Shown here in pieces: positions 51,112-59,795 of a stretch of 64,000 bases of DNA. The notes beneath the pieces are model-generated. The model was not told the DNA's origin, ran no database searches, and was given only the letters and a program-made list of their open reading frames with translations. Origin of the DNA: Blautia sp. An249 (GTDB lineage Bacteria; Bacillota; Clostridia; Lachnospirales; Lachnospiraceae); assembly GCF_002159835.1 (NCBI RefSeq), contig NZ_NFJL01000005.1:143431-207430 (forward strand), given 5' to 3'. Numbering within the stretch: the stretch's first letter is position 1; each line of letters begins with the position of its first letter. The position numbers and the translations under genes were made by a program.

Positions 51112-51981
51112 ATGAATATTAATCTGGAATTATACCGGGCTTTCTACTATGTGGCGGTCACCTTAAGTTTTTCTGAAGCTTCCCGCCAGCTTTACATTTC
51201 CCAGTCAGCGGTCAGTCAGTCGGTAAAAACCCTGGAGAAAAAACTGGGACGGCAGTTATTTATCCGAAGTACCAAAAAAGTCACCCTCACTCCTGACGGA
51301 GAACTTCTCCTCTCTCACATTGAACCGGCTATCCGCATGATTACGGAGGGAGAGGCCTTACTGACCCATGAGGACTCCATTCAGGGACAGCTTCGCATCG
51401 GAGCCAGCGATACTATCTGCCGCTATTTTCTCCTTGATTATTTAAAACAGTTTCATCAGGATTATCCGGACGTACAGATTCAGGTGACAAACAGTACTTC
51501 CATCGGATGCGCCAAGCTTCTGGACAACGGGCAGGTGGATTTCATTATTTCCAACTTTCCCAATTCCTATTTAAACGCCAGCCATCCCCGGATCCCCCTG
51601 AGAGAGTTTCAGGATGTTTTTACCGCTCATCCTTCCTGCTTTCCTCTGGATTCCAGAACCCTTTCCTTAAAGGAACTGCTGGATTACCCGATTCTGACCC
51701 TTACCAAGCACAGTGTCACCAGTGAATATCTTTATGAACATTTCCAGAACCACGGACTGAAACTGGTGCCCGAGGTGGAGTTAAGCAGCAACGATTTACT
51801 GGTGGATATGGCCCAAATCGGCCTGGGAATCGCCTTCGTGCCGGACTATATGTTAAAAAAGAATACGGAACTGATTTCTCTGTCCATTCAGGAGCCACTG
51901 CCGCCCAGAAAGCTGGTGCTGGTTCATCCGAAGACCGGACATATGACTCCCGTGGCAGAGAAATTTATGGAATATTTTTAA
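51112..51981 (+). CDS. LysR-family transcriptional regulator
   Basis: A 289-residue LysR regulator. The N-terminal HTH is NLELYRAFYYVAVTLSFSEA ... QLYISQSAVSQSVKTLEKKL (about 4-52). The effector domain (about 90-289) has QGQLRIGASDTICRYFLLDY and QVDFIISNFPNSY. It is divergent from purL across 138 bp of AT-rich DNA with TATAAT-like boxes, and 9 bp upstream of an HD-hydrolase gene with which it is probably cotranscribed. A link to purine metabolism is possible (divergent purL, nucleotidase-like neighbour) but is inference only. RBS is AAAGGAG before the ATG. Confidence 0.9.
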   Translation: MNINLELYRAFYYVAVTLSFSEASRQLYISQSAVSQSVKTLEKKLGRQLFIRSTKKVTLTPDGELLLSHIEPAIRMITEGEALLTHEDSIQGQLRIGASDTICRYFLLDYLKQFHQDYPDVQIQVTNSTSIGCAKLLDNGQVDFIISNFPNSYLNASHPRIPLREFQDVFTAHPSCFPLDSRTLSLKELLDYPILTLTKHSVTSEYLYEHFQNHGLKLVPEVELSSNDLLVDMAQIGLGIAFVPDYMLKKNTELISLSIQEPLPPRKLVLVHPKTGHMTPVAEKFMEYF

Positions 51982-51990
51982 GGAGGATTT

Positions 51991-52563
51991 ATGGAAATAC
52001 AGAAATTTACAGAACTTATGGATCTGGCAGAACGCTTAAAGGATACGCCCCGCCATTCCTGGACTTCCCGGGGACGCAGGGAGAGCGTGGCAGAGCATAG
52101 CTGGCGTCTGGCTCTGATGGGAATTTTTATGAAAGATGAGTTTCCGGAAATACAGATGGAAAAACTTTTAAAAATGTGTATTCTGCACGATATGGGGGAA
52201 GCTTTCACCGGAGACATTCCCGCCTTTGAAAAGACAAAACAGGATTCCCTAACGGAAGAACAGGCGCTCTCTTCCTGGATAGAAACCCTGCCTTCTCCTT
52301 ATAAGGAAGAATTTGGGGATTTATATCAGGAAATGAACTGTCTGGAAACTCTGGAGGCCAGGGTCTGCAAAGCCCTGGATAAAATGGAAGCTCTGATACA
52401 GCATAACGAAGCAGACCTGTCCACCTGGCTCCCCCTGGAATATGAGCTCCAGCTTTCCTACGGCGAAAAAGAAGTTCAGTTTTCAGAATACATGAAAACC
52501 CTGAAAAAAGAAGTGAATCAGATCTCTCTGGATAAGATTCACAAATCGAAACGCCGCAGATGA
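51991..52563 (+). CDS. HD-domain phosphohydrolase (YfbR/HDDC2-like)
   Basis: A 190-residue HD-domain protein. Metal ligands: VAEHSWRLALMGIF (H), CILHDMGEAFTGDI (HD) and a distal Asp in CKALDKMEALIQHNEAD, the layout of YfbR 5'-nucleotidases and HDDC2 proteins, which dephosphorylate deoxynucleoside monophosphates. KDTPRHSWTSRGRRESV before the motif is the usual YfbR-like lead-in. The gene follows LysR by 9 bp with AAGGAGG. Its C-terminal codons form the left arm of the terminator. Specific substrate unknown. Confidence 0.85.
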   Translation: MEIQKFTELMDLAERLKDTPRHSWTSRGRRESVAEHSWRLALMGIFMKDEFPEIQMEKLLKMCILHDMGEAFTGDIPAFEKTKQDSLTEEQALSSWIETLPSPYKEEFGDLYQEMNCLETLEARVCKALDKMEALIQHNEADLSTWLPLEYELQLSYGEKEVQFSEYMKTLKKEVNQISLDKIHKSKRRR

Positions 52564-52582
52564 TTCTCTCATCATGCGGCGT
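52551..52582. terminator. Intrinsic terminator overlapping the HD gene's end
   Basis: ACGCCGCA (52551-52558) pairs with TGCGGCGT (52575-52582), with GATGA/TCATC extending the stem inside. CTTTTACC follows. The stop codon TGA (52561-52563) lies inside the stem. It also faces the ridA end at 52593. Confidence 0.85.
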
Positions 52583-52592
52583 CTTTTACCAC

Positions 52593-52967
52593 TTATTTTA
52601 CTACTGCGATGACTTCTACTTCGCAAAGTACGTTTTTGGGAAGTGTTTTCACTGCCACGCAGGAGCGTGCCGGTTTATTCACAAAATATTTTGCGTAAAT
52701 CTCATTAAAGGCTGCGAAATCACCCATGTCAGCCAGGAAACAGGTGGTTTTCACTGCATTTTCATAGCTGCTTCCGGCCTCTTTTAAAACTTCGCCCAGG
52801 TTTTTCATAACCTGTTCTGCCTGAACTTCGATGGTATCACCTGCAACTTCCCCGGTGGCCGGATCTACCGGAATCTGTCCGGAGCTGTATACCATATCTC
52901 CCACAATAATTGCCTGTGAATAAGGGCCGATTGCTGCCGGCGCTTTCTCTGTCTGTACTACTTTCAT
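52593..52967 (-). CDS. ridA: RidA family enamine/imine deaminase
   Basis: A 124-residue trimeric RidA (YjgF/YER057c) protein that hydrolyses reactive enamines such as 2-aminoacrylate from PLP enzymes. KAPAAIGPYSQAIIVGDMVY (12-31), GQIPVDPATGEV, TCFLADMGDFAAFNEIYAKYF and the catalytic Arg in KPARSCVAVKTLPKN with the final Glu in CEVEVIAV are all present. Length is as usual. Single-gene unit; upstream 52968-53031 is short and shared with the end of folBK. Confidence 0.95.
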   Translation of the reverse strand: MKVVQTEKAPAAIGPYSQAIIVGDMVYSSGQIPVDPATGEVAGDTIEVQAEQVMKNLGEVLKEAGSSYENAVKTTCFLADMGDFAAFNEIYAKYFVNKPARSCVAVKTLPKNVLCEVEVIAVVK

Positions 52968-53031
52968 CTTTTCATGCTCCTTTCCTTAGGTCGTACGTTT
53001 TTCAATATTGTACCGAAAAATAAGGAGCGGG

Positions 53032-53853
53032 TCAAGATTCCCCACGCAATTCTCTTTCCAGTTCCGCCATGGTTTTCTGGTAAATTGGGTGTCTTAAATA
53101 AGGGGCAATTTCCGCCATGGGCGTTAAGACAAATTCCCTTTTATGCATTTCCACATGGGGAATAATTAAGTCCTCATCTTCAAATACTTCTTTGTCGTAC
53201 ATCAGAATATCCAGATCCAGTGTTCTGGGTCCCCAGTGGATCACCCTTTTCCTTCCTGCTTTTTTCTCTATTTTATGGAGAAATTCCAGAAGTCCGTGAG
53301 GAGTTAAAAGCGTATCCACTTCCATACAGGCATTTAAAAAATCATCCTGCTCTACGCCTCCATAGGGAGCCGTATTTATATAAGAAGAAACTTTTCTTAC
53401 CACGCAGTTCTCATTTTTCTTAATATCTTCTACCGCCATATCCAGATACCCTTTTCTGTCCCCCATATTGGAACCCAGGGCAAGATAAGCCCTGTGCCAG
53501 CTTCTTTCAATCTTAACGGAGACGTCTTTTAAAGGCAGCCCCACCGGAGCCCAGGGTTTCTTCACTTCCACCTGTACCCTTTTAATTTTCTGGCTCTTGG
53601 TTAAAAGCGTCCTGGCCACACTTTCTGCAGCCGTCTCAATCAGTTTCCAGGTATGCGTTGTAAAATGCTCTGTTACTAAGTGACTGACTGTTCCATAATC
53701 AATGGAAAGCTCCAGATCATCTTTTCCTCCTGCTTTATGGGTATCTGTTTCCATTAAAATCGTTACCAGAAATTTCTGCCCCAGTTTATTCTCTTCTGGA
53801 AATACACCATGTCTGGCGAAAATCTCCAGATCCCGAATCCATATCTGATCCAT
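53032..53853 (-). CDS. folBK: Bifunctional dihydroneopterin aldolase / HPPK
   Basis: A 273-residue fusion. FolB (about 1-115): DQIWIRDLEIFARHGVFPEE and the catalytic Lys in VEVKKPWAPVGLPLKDVSVK. FolK (about 122-273): AYLALGSNMGDRKGYLDMAV, RVIHWGPRTLDLDILMYDKE, and IIPHVEMHKREFVLTPMAEI. It cleaves dihydroneopterin to 6-hydroxymethyl-dihydropterin and pyrophosphorylates it. ATG 53853 lies 6 nt after GGGGG; ATG 53859 abuts it. The FolB-FolK fusion is common in Clostridia and Streptococci. Last gene of folE-HD-folP-folBK, 10 bp after folP. Confidence 0.94.
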   Translation of the reverse strand: MDQIWIRDLEIFARHGVFPEENKLGQKFLVTILMETDTHKAGGKDDLELSIDYGTVSHLVTEHFTTHTWKLIETAAESVARTLLTKSQKIKRVQVEVKKPWAPVGLPLKDVSVKIERSWHRAYLALGSNMGDRKGYLDMAVEDIKKNENCVVRKVSSYINTAPYGGVEQDDFLNACMEVDTLLTPHGLLEFLHKIEKKAGRKRVIHWGPRTLDLDILMYDKEVFEDEDLIIPHVEMHKREFVLTPMAEIAPYLRHPIYQKTMAELERELRGES

Positions 53854-53863
53854 ATTCATCCCC

Positions 53864-54670
53864 CTATTTTCCCAGAATTGCTTCTGTCATATCAATGACT
53901 CTTTTATTTTCCTTTACATCATGAACCCGTACAAAGGCGCATCCCTTTAATACGCCCAATACAGTCGTCGCCAGAGTTCCCTCCACTCTTTCACTGGAAG
54001 GCAGATCCAGCGTCAGGCCAATGACCGATTTTCTGGAAGTGGCCAGCAGCACCGGGCATCCCAGTTTATGAAGCTCTTCCACTCTGTTAATGGCCTCCAG
54101 ATTATTTTCGTAAGTTTTTCCAAATCCCACTCCCGGATCAGTTATGATGTTTTCCTTGCGGACTCCGGCCTTCGTTACCAAATCAATGCTGCTTTGAAGT
54201 TCATTGAGCATATCATCCATGAAATTGCCGTATACGGCTTCTTTTTTATTATGCATCAGACAGCACACCGCCTGGGTCTCGGCCATAATCCGGGGCATTT
54301 GGGGATCTCCTTTGGCCCCCCAGATGTCGTTGATAAGGGCGGCTCCCGCCTTTACGGCTTCCTTTGCCACCTGGGATTTATATGTGTCCACAGAAACCGG
54401 CACGTCGAACCGGCTGCTTACTGCCTCGATTACCGGCAGGATCCGTTCCATTTCTTCCTGATCGGAGATCCTGGTATGACCCGGTCTGGTGGATTCTCCT
54501 CCAATATCAATAATGGCAGCTCCTTCTTCTATCATCTGCTGTGCATGGAACAGGGCTTTCTCCCTGTCCAGCCACAGACCTCCGTCTGAAAAAGAATCCG
54601 GAGTCACATTTAAAATTCCCATAATATACGTTTTGTTTTCTATGTCAAACTCTTTTGTCCCGATTTTCAT
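53864..54670 (-). CDS. folP: Dihydropteroate synthase
   Basis: A 268-residue TIM barrel joining hydroxymethyl-dihydropterin diphosphate with p-aminobenzoate. GILNVTPDSFSDGGLW (pterin-binding loop 1), IIDIGGESTRPGHTRISDQE (loop 2), VSVDTYKSQVAKEA, INDIWGAKGDP, DPGVGFGKTYENNLEAI and LLATSRKSVIGLTL followed by FVRVHDVKENKRV make the full family set. ATG 54670 follows GGGAGGAAAAAA; the frame extends upstream into the HD gene without an RBS. Target of sulfonamides; no change in the loops is obvious. Confidence 0.96.
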   Translation of the reverse strand: MKIGTKEFDIENKTYIMGILNVTPDSFSDGGLWLDREKALFHAQQMIEEGAAIIDIGGESTRPGHTRISDQEEMERILPVIEAVSSRFDVPVSVDTYKSQVAKEAVKAGAALINDIWGAKGDPQMPRIMAETQAVCCLMHNKKEAVYGNFMDDMLNELQSSIDLVTKAGVRKENIITDPGVGFGKTYENNLEAINRVEELHKLGCPVLLATSRKSVIGLTLDLPSSERVEGTLATTVLGVLKGCAFVRVHDVKENKRVIDMTEAILGK

Positions 54671-54690
54671 TTTTTTCCTCCCACGGCCTG

Positions 54691-55182
54691 TTATATCTGA
54701 ATTTCCCGGTTTTTCTTCTGACTGTCCCAGTTGCACCCGGGCTCTGCCGGACAGTCGAAACAGTTTCTGGACTTTTTATCTGCCAGATAAAGCAGCCGTC
54801 CCAGACTTCCTTCTGTGCGGCTTTCCTCTTTCGCCTTACTTCTGTGGGCCAGAATTGCATCCATAATCTTTCTGGTTTCTTCCGGGTCAAATCCACAGTC
54901 CGGAAGAATCTTCTCTGCCAGAAGGGCGCTTCCCTGCTCATGGGAAAGACCCGTTCGATTCTGCATCTCTCTTCCCAGATCATGAAGGAGGGCCGCTGCG
55001 TAAATCCATTCCTTCTCATATCCCAGATGTTCTTCCAGATTCCATATATAAGCGATTCTGGCCACATCCAGACAATGGGTAAGCAAATGACCGCAGAACT
55101 CTCTGTCCCTTTCCTGAACAGCCAGAGCCTCTGCCGTTTTTATGTACAGGGGGTGCTTTCTGATTTGATTCACCCGTTTCAT
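54691..55182 (-). CDS. HD-domain protein within the folate operon
   Basis: A 163-residue HD-superfamily protein: HCLDVARIAYIWNLEEHLGY gives the first His, YAAALLHDLGRE the HD pair, and MDAILAHRSKA a later His. The C-terminus is Cys-rich, with LADKKSRNCFDCPAEPGCNW (CxxC-x5-C), a feature I do not recognise. HD proteins hydrolyse phosphate esters. It is 22 bp after folE and 20 bp before folP. The pathway needs dephosphorylation of dihydroneopterin triphosphate between FolE and FolB, a step often without an assigned enzyme, and archaeal MptB shows that an HD protein can act on dihydroneopterin phosphates. That role is a hypothesis; a regulatory or nucleotide-cleaning function is the alternative. 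Confidence 0.75.
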   Translation of the reverse strand: MKRVNQIRKHPLYIKTAEALAVQERDREFCGHLLTHCLDVARIAYIWNLEEHLGYEKEWIYAAALLHDLGREMQNRTGLSHEQGSALLAEKILPDCGFDPEETRKIMDAILAHRSKAKEESRTEGSLGRLLYLADKKSRNCFDCPAEPGCNWDSQKKNREIQI

Positions 55183-55204
55183 CTCTCATATCCGCCCTTT
55201 TCTT

Positions 55205-55756
55205 CTATTTAATCATATCCATAAACATTTTCTGCATATGGTAATCCTCCTGGAAGCAGCCTCTGGTGGCCATGGTCACGGTTTTGCTTCCCGGCTTCTT
55301 AATTCCCCGCATGGTCATACAGGTATGTTCTGCCTCAATTACCACCATCACCCCTTTTGGATTTAAGTTGCGTTCCAGGGCGTCTGCTATCTGAGTGGTC
55401 AGCTTTTCCTGAATCTGCGGTCTTCTGGCGTAAACTTCCACAGTTCTTGCCAGCTTGCTTAATCCCGCTACTTTATTGCTTGGTATGTAAGCCACATGGG
55501 CTTTTCCATAAAAGGGGAGTAAATGGTGCTCGCAGGTAGAATAAAAAGTGATGTCCTTTTCCAGAACCATTTCACTGTTGTCCACCGTAAACTGTTTCTT
55601 TAAGTGCTGGTCTCCGTCTTCGTTCAGACCGCCGTAAATTTCTTCGCACATCCGTGCAATTCTCTCCGGTGTTTCCAACAGTCCTTCTCTGTTTACATCT
55701 TCTCCGATGCCTTCCAGAAGAAGGCGCACACCTTCCATAATTTTTTCTTTATCCAT
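55205..55756 (-). CDS. folE: GTP cyclohydrolase I
   Basis: A 183-residue zinc enzyme that opens GTP to 7,8-dihydroneopterin triphosphate, the first folate step. [37 protein letters not shown] (zinc ligands Cys and His, catalytic His), [20 protein letters not shown] and [18 protein letters not shown] (third Cys) are complete. ATG 55756 follows AGGAGGATTTTTTT; the longer frame upstream is non-coding leader. First gene of the fol operon, under a structured leader with a terminator-like hairpin. Confidence 0.96.
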   Translation of the reverse strand: MDKEKIMEGVRLLLEGIGEDVNREGLLETPERIARMCEEIYGGLNEDGDQHLKKQFTVDNSEMVLEKDITFYSTCEHHLLPFYGKAHVAYIPSNKVAGLSKLARTVEVYARRPQIQEKLTTQIADALERNLNPKGVMVVIEAEHTCMTMRGIKKPGSKTVTMATRGCFQEDYHMQKMFMDMIK

Positions 55757-55990
55757 AAAAAAATCCTCCTTTGTTTCCGGAGAATGTTTTTCACACAAAA
55801 AAACACCTCCATCTTGTGATAGAACATATGTCGAAAAATATTCCCTCCACAATATGAGATGTTCTCCTATATTGTTGCAACGGGTGCGGATTCTGCATCG
55901 TAAGACGAGCTTTTCGTTTCGGCGGCAACTCCCCATCCACTGAACACTTGACGCACAAAATCCTATTTTGCATATTTTTTCTATCCTGTG
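55757..55990 (-). promoter_or_regulatory. Structured leader of the fol operon with terminator-like hairpin
   Basis: The 311-bp gap 55757-56067 holds no gene. On the minus strand GTTGC (about 55929-55925) can pair with GCAAC (about 55866-55862), enclosing a small ACGA-AAAGC-TCGT hairpin. Next, ACAATAT/ATATTGT form a second stem (about 55865-55839). Then TTCTATC-ACAA-GATGGAG runs into TGTTTTTTT (about 55825-55795), which has the form of an intrinsic terminator placed before the folE RBS. This is the layout of an attenuator or riboswitch. It does not match the tetrahydrofolate riboswitch consensus that I remember, and I cannot assign a class. Confidence 0.5.
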
Positions 55991-56067
55991 ACAGTACTAC
56001 CTATCTTTCCCCATTCTATCACATTCTCCTGACAACTTCTACCTGTAATCGAAAAATCTTTACAAAC

Positions 56068-57291
56068 TTACCAGTCTTTTTCCCGGTTTTCTTCCCCGGC
56101 TTTGATGTCCATCCCATAATACAGGGAAAACTGCACCCGAATCATCGCTCCCTTTCTGACTTTTTCATGGATCTCCATCCCGTTTATATACTCGTTATCC
56201 ACCGAAATTTCCCAGCCGGATCCTTCAAAAAAGTCTCCCGTCCCAAGGGAATCCGCCCGGTGTTCCCTCTCCTCATATCCTGCTTCTTCCAGTTTCTCCC
56301 GGAGGTTTGCCGAAATCCGGAAGCCTTCTGTGATACCCGGCTTTAAAACCTGATCCAGATATTCTTCCTCCTGTCCGCTTCTTCTCCTGCCTCCCGCACT
56401 TTTGCAGACACCCGCATATCCCTTCTCTTCCATAGCTTTCAGCATGACTTCCTTAATACTGGCCCCTTCTTCAAAGGAAACCGGACTGATAAAATATGTT
56501 CCCAGCCCCAGGGATTGTGCTTCCAGACTGAACAGAGCTGTTCCCTTCCCGGTTCCGTAATAAAAAATACTTTCTATGGTAGTTTTTCTTCCTTCGCTGT
56601 CTGTCACTGTAATCGTAACCACATTTTCCCCGTCGGCAAGCATAAGCTCATAATAGGCTCTTCCTTCCAGACTTCCTTCTGCCTGCAAAAGTTCTCCGTT
56701 TCCTTCCACTGTCTGGTAACTTTCTCCCAGAGGATTTCCCTGATAGTCCCTTCCTTCCACATAAAACCGTTTTATCTTTTCTGTCACCAGTTCCTCTGAC
56801 TGTAAATCTGTCTCAATTTCCGGATATTTTCCCTCCTGGACATCTTCCTGTGCTTCCGTCTTTTCTCCCTGCTCTGTCTCTGAAGCTTCCGTCTCTTTCC
56901 CTTCCTCTTCCTTTTCTGTCTGAAGGGCCAGAGGGCTGGTTTTTATCCTTTCTGTTTCTGTAAATTCTGTTTTCGGCTGCAGTAAGTCCAAAGATTCTTC
57001 CTTTAAATTCCCTGTCTCCTCTTCCACCATCTCTTCTTCCGACGGATCTCCTGGTACATTTCCCTTCTCTTTAGGGTCTTTTGCATCCACCGCCGGCCGG
57101 CCAGCTTCTTCTTTTGTCTCCTCTTTTGGGTTTTCTTCTTTCGGTATATCTGTCTGTTCCTGCTTTTGTAAAGCCAAAACCTCCCCGTCCTGTTCCCCGG
57201 TTTTCCCTGGAAATAAAAGGATACAAAAACACAGGAAAATCAATCCCGCCATTTTCCTGTGTCTTTTTATTTTTCCCATATATAATCTCAT
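56068..57291 (-). CDS. Secreted protein with acidic linker and DUF4430-like domain
   Basis: A 407-residue exported protein. The signal peptide is at about 10-35 (MAGLIFLCFCILLFPGKTGE) after a basic start. Residues 40-165 are a low-complexity Glu/Lys/Thr/Pro linker. An Ig-like bacterial domain (about 168-250, KRFYVEGRDYQGNPLG ... ENVVTITVTDSEGRKTTIES) follows. The C-terminal part (about 255-405) ends with GSGWEISVDNEYINGMEI and GAMIRVQFSLYYGMDI, as in DUF4430 (transcobalamin-like) domains. It may bind a ligand or sit at the surface. I cannot name a function. The start could be ATG 57291 or ATG 57279. It is 72 bp downstream of the helicase gene. Confidence 0.65.
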   Translation of the reverse strand: MRLYMGKIKRHRKMAGLIFLCFCILLFPGKTGEQDGEVLALQKQEQTDIPKEENPKEETKEEAGRPAVDAKDPKEKGNVPGDPSEEEMVEEETGNLKEESLDLLQPKTEFTETERIKTSPLALQTEKEEEGKETEASETEQGEKTEAQEDVQEGKYPEIETDLQSEELVTEKIKRFYVEGRDYQGNPLGESYQTVEGNGELLQAEGSLEGRAYYELMLADGENVVTITVTDSEGRKTTIESIFYYGTGKGTALFSLEAQSLGLGTYFISPVSFEEGASIKEVMLKAMEEKGYAGVCKSAGGRRRSGQEEEYLDQVLKPGITEGFRISANLREKLEEAGYEEREHRADSLGTGDFFEGSGWEISVDNEYINGMEIHEKVRKGAMIRVQFSLYYGMDIKAGEENREKDW

Positions 57292-57363
57292 CCCCTGTGT
57301 ACCTAACCCTGTTTATAACAAGAGCTATTGTACATAATAAGGTTTTTGTCTACAATACCGGCT

Positions 57364-59736
57364 TCAGTTTGTTGCTTCCCGGCGGCTCTTCCAGAAAGCC
57401 TCTATCCGGGGCTCCAGGCTGTCCAGGCCGCACACCTGAAAATCATTCCATTCTTCCGGAAAAAGCCGTCGGTAGGAGGACTCCAGAAAGCGTTGGTCCA
57501 GAAGGAGAATGACCCCTTCGTCCTCTCTGCTGCGGATGACCCGTCCCGCTGCCTGAAGTACCTTGTTCATTCCCGGGAAGCGATAGGCATAATCGAATCC
57601 GTTCTCCCCTGCCTTATCATAAAATTGTTTCAGAATCTCTCTTTCCCTGCTGATTTGGGGCAGCCCTGTGCCTACAATAACGGCGCCGATTAACTGCTCC
57701 CCTGTAAGATCAATCCCCTCCGAAAAGATTCCTCCCATAACGCAAAAGCCTACCAGCGTTCCCCGGCTGTTTTGAAAGTTTTCCAGAAAGGCTTCTCTTT
57801 GCGCTTCTTTCATTCCCGGTTCCTGGAGCAGACAACGCACTCCCTCTTCTTCTGCCATCTGCTGATAGATTTCATAAACCTCTTCCATTAACTGATAGGA
57901 GGGAAAGAAGACCATATAATTCCCTTCTCTGTGTCGGACTGTCTTTTGGATATATCCGGCAATTTTCCGGTATTCCTCTTCCCCTCTTCTGGTATAACGG
58001 CTGCTTACATCTCTTCCGACCAGAAGACTTCTGTTTTCCCTGGGAAAAGGAGACTTTGCGCATACGGCATAATCCCTGCTTTCTGTGCTGAAAAGTCTTT
58101 TATAGTATCCCATAGGAAGCAGGGTCGCGGAAAAGAAGACGGCACATCTCGCCCGGTGAATACAGTCCTGCAGGTTTTTCGCCGGATTTACGCAAAACAG
58201 TTTGATTTGGAAATCTCCGTCCTCTGTCAGTTCTCCGTAGATGACATAGTTCTCATCTAACAGCTCCGAAACATTTAAAAAATCCCGGATTTTAAAGTAA
58301 AAATCCAGAACTGCTTTTCCTGTCTCTTCATCAGGGGGAGCTTCCAGAAACTTCTCCGCCTCGCCGGTAAAGTTCAGCATGTCTAAAAGAAGGTTGCCCA
58401 CGTTGGGGTAGATCTCATATTCCCGGCATTCTCTTTTATATTCCAGCAGTTTCCGGTTTATCTTCTCTAACAGCCTGGTCAGTTTCCGGCTGCTTCCTTT
58501 TATCTGCCTCTTTATTTCCAGCACCTGGCTTTTACTTATACCGGCGCTGTACATCTCTCTTCCTCTGTCCACCAGGTTGTGAGCCTCATCAATGAGAATA
58601 ATCCCATCCCCTTTGCTCCCTTCTTTAAAAAACCGTTTCAGACGGACATTGGGATCAAAAACATAGTTGTAATCGCAGATTATCCCATCCACCCAGGAAG
58701 CCAGATCCAGACAGAGCTCAAAAGGGCAGACCTGCCATTTCCTGGCCTGTTCTAAAATCCGCTCCCGATCATAGGCGTCTTCCCGTGTCCACAACTGGTA
58801 AACAGCGTCATTAATCCGGTCAAAATGGCCTTTGGCATAAGGACATTGCCGGGGCGTACATGCCATTTCTTCACAGAGACAGAGTTTCTCTTTGGCTGTA
58901 ATGGTGATCGTCTTGAAACTTAACCCCTTCTCTTTTAAAATCCGAAAAGCCTCCTCGGCTACCGTTCTGGTAATGGTCTTTGCCGTCAGATAGAAAATCC
59001 GATCCCCCATACCTTCCCCCATGGCCCGTACTGCCGGAAAGACGGCAGACATGGTTTTTCCCACTCCCGTGGGCGCCTGGATAAAAATCTGTCTCTCTTT
59101 TTTTATCGTATGGTATACGCCGGCTACAATCTCCCTCTGGCCCTTCCGGTAAGGAAAAGGAAACTCCATTCCCTCCATGGAATGGTTTCTCTTCTTTTCC
59201 CAGCGGTATTGATAATCAGCCCACTGAAAATATTTATCCATTAAATCCCGGTACCATTCTTCCAGTCTGGCAAGGGAAAATTCCTCCCGAAATCTCCGGA
59301 CTTCTTCTGTTTCCAGATTGCAGTAGGTCATCTGAATTCCGATGTGTTCCAGATTTCTGTCTGACGCGTACATCCAGGCATAGCACATCGCCTGGGCACG
59401 GTGTACGAAAATCGGTTCTTCCAGCAGGGAAAGATCCAGGTAAACGCCCTTAATTTCATCGATAAATATCTGTTCCTTTTCCTGCAGGATTCCGTCGGCT
59501 CTTCCTTCTACCCGGATAATAAAATTTTCGTATTCATTGTCCCGGGACAGGGTTACTTCCGCCTGATAGTCCCCGCCCATGCGGCCCTGAATCTTCCTGT
59601 GGATCCGGCTGCCCTTCAGCATTGCTTCCCTATCCGACCATCCGCCTTTTTTATTGTCTAAGTCCCCGCTTCTGAAGATAAACTCCACCAGATTTCTCAC
59701 AGAAATCTTCAGAACTTTTTTGCTGTCTGTCTCCAT
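57364..59736 (-). CDS. XPD/DinG-type Fe-S helicase with N-terminal PD-(D/E)XK-like domain
   Basis: A 790-residue protein from ATG 59736. Residues 1-180 resemble a Cas4/RecB-type nuclease: GRADGI (D81), FIDEIKGVYLDL (D93/E94-x-K96) and HRAQAMCYAWMYA. The SF2 helicase follows: Q-motif FPYRKGQ, Walker A APTGVGKTMS (221-230), four Fe-S cysteines C286, C288, C293 and C298, DEAH box LIDEAHNLVD, and the C-terminal motifs VFFSATLLP, GIFSEGIDLTGEQLIGAVIV and AAGRVIRSREDEGVILLLDQ. It should unwind DNA 5'-3', with nuclease processing if the N-terminal site is active. Near SOS-type repair genes but with no LexA box of its own. The nuclease call is less certain than the helicase call. Confidence 0.88.
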   Translation of the reverse strand: METDSKKVLKISVRNLVEFIFRSGDLDNKKGGWSDREAMLKGSRIHRKIQGRMGGDYQAEVTLSRDNEYENFIIRVEGRADGILQEKEQIFIDEIKGVYLDLSLLEEPIFVHRAQAMCYAWMYASDRNLEHIGIQMTYCNLETEEVRRFREEFSLARLEEWYRDLMDKYFQWADYQYRWEKKRNHSMEGMEFPFPYRKGQREIVAGVYHTIKKERQIFIQAPTGVGKTMSAVFPAVRAMGEGMGDRIFYLTAKTITRTVAEEAFRILKEKGLSFKTITITAKEKLCLCEEMACTPRQCPYAKGHFDRINDAVYQLWTREDAYDRERILEQARKWQVCPFELCLDLASWVDGIICDYNYVFDPNVRLKRFFKEGSKGDGIILIDEAHNLVDRGREMYSAGISKSQVLEIKRQIKGSSRKLTRLLEKINRKLLEYKRECREYEIYPNVGNLLLDMLNFTGEAEKFLEAPPDEETGKAVLDFYFKIRDFLNVSELLDENYVIYGELTEDGDFQIKLFCVNPAKNLQDCIHRARCAVFFSATLLPMGYYKRLFSTESRDYAVCAKSPFPRENRSLLVGRDVSSRYTRRGEEEYRKIAGYIQKTVRHREGNYMVFFPSYQLMEEVYEIYQQMAEEEGVRCLLQEPGMKEAQREAFLENFQNSRGTLVGFCVMGGIFSEGIDLTGEQLIGAVIVGTGLPQISREREILKQFYDKAGENGFDYAYRFPGMNKVLQAAGRVIRSREDEGVILLLDQRFLESSYRRLFPEEWNDFQVCGLDSLEPRIEAFWKSRREATN

Positions 59737-59795
59737 TTCTTCTTCGCCCCACAAAAGGAAAACCTGCTGCAGCCGGTCATTCCTCTGATATGAAA

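Noticed and set aside
55820..55834. LexA box near the folE leader (GAACATATGT)
   Set aside because: The second half-site lacks TTC (reads GTCG), so it does not fit GAAC-N4-GTTC.
55791..55973. 60-residue ORF in the folE leader
   Set aside because: No RBS, no family similarity, and it covers the predicted hairpins; more likely a non-coding RNA leader.
55757..55990. Known tetrahydrofolate riboswitch before folE
   Set aside because: The conserved core sequences of the class were not found; only general stem and terminator features are present, so it is listed as an unassigned leader.
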